35,872 nucleotides of DNA from contig CAKPAB010000009.1 of NCBI GenBank assembly GCA_934132805.1, positions 1 to 35,872 of the forward strand. Direction: 5' to 3'. Under the pieces are notes generated by a model. It worked only from the letters and a program-made list of their open reading frames with translations, did not search any database and had not been told where the DNA came from. Both the position numbers and the translations under genes were made by a program. Shown piece after piece: positions 29,592-35,872 of the stretch. This DNA is from an uncultured Clostridia bacterium (GTDB lineage: Bacteria > Bacillota > Clostridia > TANB77 > CAG-508). Each line of letters opens with the position of its first letter. Position 1 is the first letter of the stretch.

Positions 29592-31394
29592 TTAAATATT
29601 TTTCCATTCTGTCCCCTGTTTTAAAAATTTATCTGGCCATGCTTGTTTTTCAAATTTTATGTTTTGTAAATTGTTTTCCACAATTAATTCTTCTATAGCT
29701 GTTCCTAATCCATTTATTTTTGTTCCATCTTCTATTGTTATTACATTTTTGGTTTTTTCTATTGATTTTTTGATTGTTTCTTTATCTAATGGCTTTAAAA
29801 ATCTTGCATTTATGATTTCTGCTTTAATTCCTTTCTCTTGCAATTTATTAGCTTTTTCCACTGCATTTGATACCCTTTTTCCTATTGCTATAATACTGAT
29901 GTCTTGTCCTTCTCTTAGAATTTCCGCTTTTCCAAGTTCTATTTTTTGATGTTTTTCAAATGTTATATTTTCATCTTGACCTCCTCTTGGATATCTTATA
30001 ACAACTGGTTTTTTTAATTTTATTGCAAATTCCATCATATCTTCTAATTCTTTAAAATCTTTTGGTGCCATTATTGTTAAGTTAGGAACTAATCTAAAAA
30101 ATGCCATGTCTAATGTTCCTTGATGTGTTTCTCCATCTGCTCCTATTACTCCAGCCCTGTCTACGCACATTATTACTGGTAAATCTTGCATTGCTATATC
30201 ATGTATAACTTGGTCATATCCTCTTTGATAAAATGATGAGTATATTGGTACAAATGGTACCATTCCTTCTATTGCCATTCCTGCTGCCATTGTTAATGCA
30301 TGTTGTTCTGCTATTCCTATGTCAAAAAATCTTGTTGGAAATTCTTTTGCAAATTTTGTAAGTCCTGTTCCGTCTTTCATAGATGCTGTAACTGCTACGA
30401 TTCTATTGTCTTTTTTAGCTAATTCTACTAATTTTTCTCCAAATATTTTTGAATAATCTGGCTTTTTTTCTTTTTTTGGTTTGCCTGTTTCTATATCAAA
30501 TGGTCCTGTAGCATGGAATTTGTCTGGGTTTTCTTCTGCTATCTTGTATCCTTTTCCTTTTTTTGTTAATACATGTATTAGTACTGGTCCTTGTATTTGT
30601 CTACTTAGTTTCATAATATTTTCTAGTTGTTCTATGTCATGGCCATTTACTGGTCCTAAGTAGGTAAATCCGATGTCTTCAAAAAACATTTTTGGTATTA
30701 TTAGTTGTTTTATACTCCTTTTTAGTCTTTGTACTATTTTTACTGTTGGTTTTCCTATAATTGGTATTTTTCTAATGATTTTTTTACCTGATATGTTTGA
30801 TTTTGTATATAGTTTTTTTGTTCTTAATTTGCTTAAAAACATATTTAAACCACCAATATTCTTTGAAATACTCATTTCATTGTCATTTAATATTACTGTC
30901 ATGTGTGTTTTACTAAAGCCTGCATCGTTTAAGGCTTCTAATGCCATTCCACCTGTTAGTGCTCCATCCCCTATTACTGCTATTACTTGATTATTTTCTC
31001 CTTTTAAGTCTCTTGCTCTTGCTATTCCTAATGCTGCTGATATTGATGTACTACTGTGTCCAGTGTTGAAACTATCATATTCTGATTCGCTTGTTTTTGG
31101 AAAACCTGCTAGTCCGTCTAGTTGTCTTAGTGTTTTGAATTGTTCTTTTCTTCCTGTTATTATTTTGTGTGCGTATGCTTGGTGCCCTACATCCCATACA
31201 ATTTTGTCTTGTGGTGTGTTAAATACACTGTGCATTGCTATTGTTAGTTCTATTACTCCTAGGTTTGATGCTAGATGTCCTCCATTTTTTGATACTGTTT
31301 CTATTATTGTTTGTCTTAGGTCTTTTGCGAGTTGTTTTTTTTCTTCTATATTTAGTTTTTTTATGTCTTGTGGTGTGTTTATTTTTTCTATCAT
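29592..31394 (-). CDS. dxs: 1-deoxy-D-xylulose-5-phosphate synthase
   Basis: 600 aa. The thiamine-diphosphate motif is IGDGALTGGMALEALNDAG with LNDNEMSIS; KIVWDVGHQAYAHKI near residue 65; pyrimidine-domain glutamate in FDIGIAEQHALTMAAGMA; and GVIGADGETHQGTLD. Condenses pyruvate and glyceraldehyde-3-phosphate, first step of the MEP isoprenoid pathway, feeding undecaprenyl phosphate that UppP (35118) recycles. ATG 31394 after AAAGGAGAG. Confidence 0.96.
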   Translation of the reverse strand: MIEKINTPQDIKKLNIEEKKQLAKDLRQTIIETVSKNGGHLASNLGVIELTIAMHSVFNTPQDKIVWDVGHQAYAHKIITGRKEQFKTLRQLDGLAGFPKTSESEYDSFNTGHSSTSISAALGIARARDLKGENNQVIAVIGDGALTGGMALEALNDAGFSKTHMTVILNDNEMSISKNIGGLNMFLSKLRTKKLYTKSNISGKKIIRKIPIIGKPTVKIVQRLKRSIKQLIIPKMFFEDIGFTYLGPVNGHDIEQLENIMKLSRQIQGPVLIHVLTKKGKGYKIAEENPDKFHATGPFDIETGKPKKEKKPDYSKIFGEKLVELAKKDNRIVAVTASMKDGTGLTKFAKEFPTRFFDIGIAEQHALTMAAGMAIEGMVPFVPIYSSFYQRGYDQVIHDIAMQDLPVIMCVDRAGVIGADGETHQGTLDMAFFRLVPNLTIMAPKDFKELEDMMEFAIKLKKPVVIRYPRGGQDENITFEKHQKIELGKAEILREGQDISIIAIGKRVSNAVEKANKLQEKGIKAEIINARFLKPLDKETIKKSIEKTKNVITIEDGTKINGLGTAIEELIVENNLQNIKFEKQAWPDKFLKQGTEWKNI

Positions 31395-31424
31395 TTTTGT
31401 CTCTCCTTTTTTTGGACTTTTTAT

Positions 31425-31453
31425 ATTGTAACAAAAAAATGATGAAATGGCAA
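31425..31453 (-). promoter_or_regulatory. dxs-ylmH promoter
   Basis: TTGCCA (31453-31448), 17 bp, TACAAT (31430-31425), followed by the dxs ATG at 31394. Confidence 0.7.
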
Positions 31454-31487
31454 GAAAACAGGATATATTTCATACCCCGTTTATTTT

Positions 31488-32897
31488 TTAATTACTATTT
31501 GGTTTAAATGTTCCATTTTCCCATGTTCCTGTAACCTTTGTAAATTCTGGATGTGTTGTATCAAACATCCACTCAAAATTAGTAACATTTCTAATATCCC
31601 AATCATTAATTGGTGATGCATCTATTATTTTAGAATTTCCTCGAAACATATAACTCATATTTTTAACTTTACTTACATTCCAATCTTTAAGTGGATTTAA
31701 ATCTGTTACTTCACTTCCAAAAAACATATGTGACATGTCTTCCACATTACTCACATCCCAATTTTTAAGTGGGTTTAAGTCTTTTATTTCAGTTGGCCAA
31801 ATGTCTCCGTCTCCAAAGATTGATGCCATATTTGTTACATTTGATGTATTCCAGTATTTTAAACCATTTATATTTTCAAGCTTTTCATATCCAGCAAGTG
31901 CACTACTTAAATTTGTTACTTTACTTGTATTCCAAGTGGCTAATTCATCAAAACTCTTCAATCTTTGATTTTTTGACATTACAGTTAAAAAGTCCTCCAT
32001 GTTTTGAGTATAATCGGTTTTTATACTTTGCAAACCACTTATATCTGATACATATGGTAGTCCTAGAAACATGTGTGAAGCATCTGGGTTTAAATATACA
32101 TTATCACTTTTGCACCACCAATATATAGTTCCTGTTCTTACCAATTTTTGTTTGCTTTCGTCAGTAACTTCTGTCAATCCTTCATCTCCATATATACTTC
32201 TTACTTCTTCTCCTGTTTTTTCAAACCACATGTATATAGGACATAGCTCTGTTCCCTCAGGTATAACTTCTTCAAATTCACTTGGATTTGTTTCATATTG
32301 TGTATATGCTTCTGTCCATGATACTATGTTGTCTTCTGTCATTTTTGACAACTCTGGTGCCTTAGTTGCTCTTTCTATTCCATCTATTGATAAGTTATTA
32401 AATATATACCCATATTGCATCTGTCCATCACTTGCAAGATTATACATTTTTTGTGTTACATTTAAGCCTGTATCAAAAAAAGCTATTGTAGAATTGTCTA
32501 TATCTGTTTTTGTTACTTCTCCTTTGTCTACTTTAAAATTGTGTTTTGTTTCTTTAAATAATATATTTAAACTTGTATCAGCATTGTAGCTTATTGCTAC
32601 TTTATTATTTCCTAAAGTTTTATTTAATTGTTCTTGTAATTCTAATCCTGTAACATCTCCACTTAGTGCTTCCATTGATGCTGTAAAGTATGCTGTTTGA
32701 ATTTGTTCCTTTTCTTGTGCTTCTATTGTTTTTTCTTTTGCTTCTCTTGCTTTTCCAAATATTCCTGTATTTGTTAATGATGATATTGATATTCCTGCAA
32801 GTATTAATAAAATAATTATTGTAATTACTAACGCTACTAATGTTATACCATTTTTGTTTTTTAATTTTTTATTTGATTGTTCTATTTTTTTATTCAT
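31488..32897 (-). CDS. Surface protein: prepilin-like leader plus BspA/DUF285 repeats
   Basis: 469 aa. The N-terminus has KNKNGITLVALVITIIILLI, a class of prepilin-type leader with membrane helix (about 17-40) but without the usual Glu5. After a helix with KAREAKEKTIEAQEKEQI, the C-terminal half carries at least four DUF285 (BspA-like) repeats: LATWNTSKVTNLSS, LKYWNTSNVTNMASIFG, LKNWDVSNVEDMSHMFF, LKDWNVSKVKNMSYMF and INDWDIRNVTNFEWMF. Such proteins are adhesins or surface antigens in gut Clostridia and mycoplasmas. ATG 32897 with GGAGG next to a hairpin. Confidence 0.85.
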   Translation of the reverse strand: MNKKIEQSNKKLKNKNGITLVALVITIIILLILAGISISSLTNTGIFGKAREAKEKTIEAQEKEQIQTAYFTASMEALSGDVTGLELQEQLNKTLGNNKVAISYNADTSLNILFKETKHNFKVDKGEVTKTDIDNSTIAFFDTGLNVTQKMYNLASDGQMQYGYIFNNLSIDGIERATKAPELSKMTEDNIVSWTEAYTQYETNPSEFEEVIPEGTELCPIYMWFEKTGEEVRSIYGDEGLTEVTDESKQKLVRTGTIYWWCKSDNVYLNPDASHMFLGLPYVSDISGLQSIKTDYTQNMEDFLTVMSKNQRLKSFDELATWNTSKVTNLSSALAGYEKLENINGLKYWNTSNVTNMASIFGDGDIWPTEIKDLNPLKNWDVSNVEDMSHMFFGSEVTDLNPLKDWNVSKVKNMSYMFRGNSKIIDASPINDWDIRNVTNFEWMFDTTHPEFTKVTGTWENGTFKPNSN

Positions 32898-32907
32898 TAC
32901 TAACCTC

Positions 32908-32949
32908 CTGATAATATTAATTTTAATTATTTTAATTTTATATTATCAG
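32908..32949 (-). promoter_or_regulatory. Hairpin beside the ribosome site of the BspA-like gene
   Basis: CTGATAATAT (32908-32917) and ATATTATCAG (32940-32949) form a perfect 10-bp stem with a 22-base AT loop. On the mRNA the 3' side of the stem ends in CAG directly before GAGG of the ribosome site. It could reduce access to the start codon or act as a weak attenuator after the upstream small ORF. Confidence 0.6.
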
Positions 32950-33060
32950 TTTTCTTAGCTCTATTATACTGTACGTTTTTTTATGGCTTACTAAAGTATA
33001 GCTCTCTCTCTCTCTCTCTCTCTCTACAGTAGCAAGAGTTTTAGCAGTTGCTTTTTTCAT
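32938..33060 (-). CDS. Small ORF containing an (AG)12 repeat upstream of the BspA-like gene
   Basis: 40 aa from ATG 33060, with AGAGGA 9 bases upstream and a promoter at 33090-33119. It reads MKKATAKTLATV, then ERERERES from the AG repeat, then a short tail. The only open frame past the repeat is the present one. It ends 41 bases before the BspA-like gene, within the hairpin. It may be a leader peptide or the broken start of a former secreted protein. Confidence 0.45.
   Translation of the reverse strand: MKKATAKTLATVERERERESYTLVSHKKTYSIIELRKLII
33002..33025. repeat. (CT)12 / (AG)12 dinucleotide microsatellite
   Basis: Twelve uninterrupted CT units on the plus strand, inside the small ORF before the surface-protein gene. 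Such tracts change length by slippage; a change of one unit shifts the ORF frame. Confidence 0.95.
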
Positions 33061-33089
33061 ATGTATCATTCCTCTTTTCTTATGATTAG

Positions 33090-33119
33090 AGTATATCATA
33101 CTTTTAATATACTTATCAA
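33090..33119 (-). promoter_or_regulatory. Promoter candidate for the small ORF and BspA-like gene
   Basis: TTGATA (33119-33114), 18 bp, TATACT (33095-33090) on the minus strand, about 30 bases before ATG 33060. It is the only good match in the gap. Confidence 0.55.
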
Positions 33120-33184
33120 TATTTTTGGTATTTTGATACATAATTGTAAAATATTTGAAATACTTTTGTAATATATATATTTAA

Positions 33185-33652
33185 TTATAAAGTTACTAAT
33201 ACTGGTCGAAAGCCATATGGGTAAGCACTGTCTCCATTATCGCTATAAAAAGAAAATAAACCTGCTTTACTTTCATATCCATAATTTCCTCCTTGCATAA
33301 AAAATGATTCTTTACAACTTAAAAAATGCGATAAATCAGAATACCACGAATTGTTATCTATCCCAGCTTTTGAAGTTTCTCTTATTGCATCTCCATATAT
33401 TTGAATATTTTTAGCGTAATTAGCTATTTTCCCTTCTTTTACTTCATTTTCATTATATGCATCCGTATTATTTTTTTCTTTATCATATGGGTATAAAGTT
33501 ACATATTTAGAACTTTTTCCATTATCTAATGCTTTTATCATATTTGTTCCACTTCTTTGTATTCCAATAAAAAAAATGGCATAAAAAATCAAAAAAGCAT
33601 TGTTTTTTTGATTTTTTTGTTTTACAATATAGTTAGTGTAATTTTTGCACAA
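33185..33652 (-). pseudogene. C-terminal remnant of a prepilin-like surface protein
   Basis: 155 codons open, but only the last ~115 residues look like a protein: NGKSSKYVTLYPYD, YGDAIRETSKAGIDNNSWYS, KESFFMQGGNYGYESKAGLF and the terminal YPYGFRPVLVTL. This end is characteristic of repeated prepilin-leader surface proteins in uncultured gut Clostridia, normally several hundred residues long with an N-terminal membrane helix. Here the leader and body are missing; the first ~38 residues are from spacer DNA that also holds the 5' region of the VWA gene. No ribosome site is evident. Likely a deletion remnant. Confidence 0.7.
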
Positions 33653-33680
33653 ATCATAATAAGAAAAGGAGAAATGTTAT

Positions 33681-35036
33681 ATGAAAAAAACAAAAATTTT
33701 ATTAACACTATTTTTATTAATCACATTCGTTGCAACAATTTCAAGTGCTGCATATTCTGATGTGAATATGTCAGTTATTGAAGAGCCAACATGTACAATT
33801 AACTTTGGTACAAATTCTGTAGTAGAAAGAAGTGTAATCTCTAAAGATTTAGAAAACAAAGAGATAACTTTGCAATTAAAAGTAACAAATAATGATGAGT
33901 CTGCTAAACCTACTGGTGAGGTAATGCTTGTTATAGATAACTCAAAAAGTATGTTGGAAAATGTTACTTCAGATAAAACAAGAGAGGATTTAGTTATAAG
34001 CTCTGCTAAAACTTTAATTGAAAACCTTTTAAAAGATAATACTCAATTAAAAATTGGAGCTGTAAGTTTTTCTACAAATACTGAAGTTTCAAAAGAAGGT
34101 ACTACTGAGGATGCAAAACTAATTTCTGAATTAACAAATAGTTCTACTTCTCTAATATCTGCAATTTCAAATATTCAATATGATGGACCTAGAACTGACT
34201 TGCAAGCTGGTATTAATTTAGCAAAAAGCCATTTCACTTCTGGAGTGGATAACTCTCATAAATATATAATAGTTTTATCTGATGGTGTTCCAAATGTAGC
34301 CTTAGATTATGATAAAAGCTATTATTCTGATGATGTTATTGCAAAGACAAAAGCTGAATTACAATCACTTTCAAGTGTTACAGATAATGTGTATGTAATG
34401 CTTACAGGTATTTCTAATGGTGATGCAGTTGCTGCACCTTCTACAAAAACATATAATCAAATTATAGAAAGTGTTTTTGGAACAACTACAAACCCTACAA
34501 TTGGTAAGTTTTATTATGTAACTGATGACAAAATAGAAACTACTATAACATCTGATATTTATAAAGATTTATTACCTGTTTCTAAATCATTTACTAATAT
34601 TATTGTTAAAGATTATTTTACAGATGAAATTGTTAAAAACTTTGATTTTTCTTATGTAAAAGACCCTAACATTGGAACTATATCTCCTGTAATTGATACT
34701 ACTACAAATTCTATTACATGGAATATTCCAGAGTTAAAAGTTGGTGAAACTGCTATTGTTCAATATAAATTAAAGTTAAAAAATGATTATAATAGCAATA
34801 TTATTGATAAAGTTTTGAATACTAATAATAAACTTGATTTAACTTATACAGATTATTCTAATAATACCGATAGTAAGACTTCTGATGTAACTCCTAAGAT
34901 TAAACTTACAGAGAATTTGCCTACAGTATTGCCTAAGGCTGGCTCTAAGTTTTTCTTTGGAATGTTTGGTTTAGTTATAATTGCTTCAGTTTGTTTTGGA
35001 ATTAAATATGCTGTAATTAAAAATCGTATTAAATAG
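33681..35036 (+). CDS. VWA-domain surface protein with LPKAG sortase-type anchor
   Basis: 451 aa. Signal peptide 1-23 (KKTKILLTLFLLITFVATIS). VWA domain about 75-280 with MIDAS VMLVIDNSKSM (DxSxS), the T in RTDLQAGINLA and YIIVLSDGVPN. A beta-sandwich region follows, then the C-terminal LPKAG, a membrane helix (FFFGMFGLVIIASVCFGI) and a basic tail KNRIK, the layout for sortase anchoring. Probably an adhesin or pilus-tip-like protein binding host or matrix ligands. ATG 33681 has AAAGGAG upstream; the sortase is not in the window. Confidence 0.9.
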   Translation: MKKTKILLTLFLLITFVATISSAAYSDVNMSVIEEPTCTINFGTNSVVERSVISKDLENKEITLQLKVTNNDESAKPTGEVMLVIDNSKSMLENVTSDKTREDLVISSAKTLIENLLKDNTQLKIGAVSFSTNTEVSKEGTTEDAKLISELTNSSTSLISAISNIQYDGPRTDLQAGINLAKSHFTSGVDNSHKYIIVLSDGVPNVALDYDKSYYSDDVIAKTKAELQSLSSVTDNVYVMLTGISNGDAVAAPSTKTYNQIIESVFGTTTNPTIGKFYYVTDDKIETTITSDIYKDLLPVSKSFTNIIVKDYFTDEIVKNFDFSYVKDPNIGTISPVIDTTTNSITWNIPELKVGETAIVQYKLKLKNDYNSNIIDKVLNTNNKLDLTYTDYSNNTDSKTSDVTPKIKLTENLPTVLPKAGSKFFFGMFGLVIIASVCFGIKYAVIKNRIK

Positions 35037-35060
35037 TTTTTATATTATTTGTTTATATTC

Positions 35061-35103
35061 AAAAAGATGTGTAAAGTCAATTAATGATTTTACACATCTT
35101 TTT
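35061..35103. terminator. Bidirectional terminator between the VWA gene and uppP
   Basis: AAAAAGATGTGTAAA (35061-35075) pairs with TTTACACATCTTTTT (35089-35103): a 15-bp perfect stem with T runs on each strand. It serves both convergent genes. Confidence 0.9.
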
Positions 35104-35117
35104 CCTATAATTAATTT

Positions 35118-35872
35118 TTATAATCTTGAAATACATAGTCCAATTACAATTAAGCCTAATATAACTCTGTATATTGCAAATACTTTAAAACTGCCTTTTT
35201 GTAAATAATTAAGTAAAAACTTAATGACTAACACACCAACTAAAAAGCTTGCAATTATGCCAACAAAAAATGCTGGGCTCAACACAAAATCTTTTAAATC
35301 AACTAATGCTGCTGCTAACACAACTGGTGTTGATAATAAAAATGAATATCTTGCAACAGACTCTCTTTTTAGTCCCATGCCTCTACCAACAGTCATTGTT
35401 ATTCCTGACCTTGAAACTCCTGGAAATGCTGCTGCAATGGCTTGTGACATTGCTATCCAAAGTGATTGTTTTAATGTTATATCTTTATATTCTACTTCTG
35501 ATTTTGCTTTTTTATCAACAATATATAAAATTATACCCATTACAATTAGTGCAATTGCTATCATAATCATTTCTACCATTTTTTCTTCTACACTAAATGT
35601 TGTTGCTAATTTTTCTATTAATTTTCCTGAAAGTTTATCTAGTACTAAGCATAAAATTCCTGTTGGAATTGTTGATATTACTATGTACCAAAAGATTTTT
35701 CCATCTGTTGATTTTTTCTTATTAACAACTTGGTTATATCCTCCTTTTATTAGGTTTACCCAGTCTTTAAAGAAAAATAGAACTATTGCAAATAGTGTTC
35801 CTATATGTAGTGCCACATCAAATGATGGGCTTATTTCGTTCCATCCAAATATCCATGGAAATAAGTTTAAAT
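35118..35872 (-). CDS. uppP: Undecaprenyl-diphosphate phosphatase UppP (BacA), partial (N-terminus beyond window)
   Basis: About 251 codons present; the frame continues past the window's right edge (upstream residues read FPWIFGWNEISPSFDVALHI). The conserved block AAAFPGVSRSGITMTVGRGM is the second BacA motif. Several membrane helices (WYIVISTIPTGILCLV, IMIAIALIVMGIILYIV, FVGIIASFLVGVLVI). Recycles undecaprenyl diphosphate carrier and gives bacitracin tolerance. The first active-site motif (E-x-x-x-E) must be outside the window. Confidence 0.94.
   Translation of the reverse strand, partial: LNLFPWIFGWNEISPSFDVALHIGTLFAIVLFFFKDWVNLIKGGYNQVVNKKKSTDGKIFWYIVISTIPTGILCLVLDKLSGKLIEKLATTFSVEEKMVEMIMIAIALIVMGIILYIVDKKAKSEVEYKDITLKQSLWIAMSQAIAAAFPGVSRSGITMTVGRGMGLKRESVARYSFLLSTPVVLAAALVDLKDFVLSPAFFVGIIASFLVGVLVIKFLLNYLQKGSFKVFAIYRVILGLIVIGLCISRL

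Noticed and set aside
1..35872. tRNA or rRNA genes
   Set aside because: No cloverleaf or GTTCRANNC-type T-loop recognised by eye; a tRNA scan was not possible.

Overview
The window is the left and central part of a prophage (about 1-25,600) followed by roughly 10 kb of chromosome from a very AT-rich, Gram-positive, Clostridia-like bacterium. Reasons: strong AGGAGG ribosome sites, low GC, mreB/tsaE-tsaB-rimI/dxs/ylmH/uppP host genes, an LPxAG sortase-type surface protein, and prepilin-leader and BspA-like surface proteins of the kind common in uncultured gut Clostridia. The exact taxon is an inference.

Prophage, read leftward (minus strand) from the switch at 22.4 kb. The early region holds a Cro-like gene, small membrane and coiled-coil genes, and a small Zn protein with a frameshift. 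A recombination module follows: Rad50-like ATPase, Gp157-like protein, SpoVS-like protein, RecT, and a metallo-beta-lactamase-fold protein. The replication initiator (Lin1244/DUF4373-like) carries an iteron plus AT-pentamer origin inside its own gene. Next come small accessory genes, a compact S-adenosylmethionine-synthetase-like gene and a sigma-region-4-like late regulator. A consensus promoter then runs into a terminator ahead of a ParB-like protein, a C5-cytosine methyltransferase and the packaging/head module: TerS, TerL, portal, a MuF protein with a C-terminal toxin-like domain plus a putative immunity gene, scaffold, decoration protein, major capsid and a HeH-domain protein. Tail and lysis genes must lie left of the window. 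Rightward from the switch are a CI-like repressor lacking the autocleavage dyad, a membrane protein and a large serine integrase. A 14-codon stub reading MSKVVRFVTLGCPCV next to the integrase looks like the 5' end of a rimO-like host gene cut by integration.

The most unusual signal is that two essential phage genes (terL and the replication initiator) are each broken by one extra C, in the same context: xAA-CGG-A, where dropping the C restores a perfect protein in the +1 frame. I found no other in-frame CGG codon in any gene of the window. This suggests +1 frameshifting at an unassigned or starved CGG codon, though sequencing error or decay must be excluded. A third gene (small Zn protein) is broken at an A7 run.

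Host part: mreB and tsaE-tsaB-rimI are divergent from well-formed promoters. Between rimI and the convergent dxs-ylmH operon sits a 256-bp, nearly fully self-complementary MITE-like element. Further right are a BspA-like surface protein preceded by an (AG)12-containing small ORF and an RBS-adjacent hairpin, a decayed prepilin-like gene, a VWA-domain LPKAG surface protein and the partial uppP gene.
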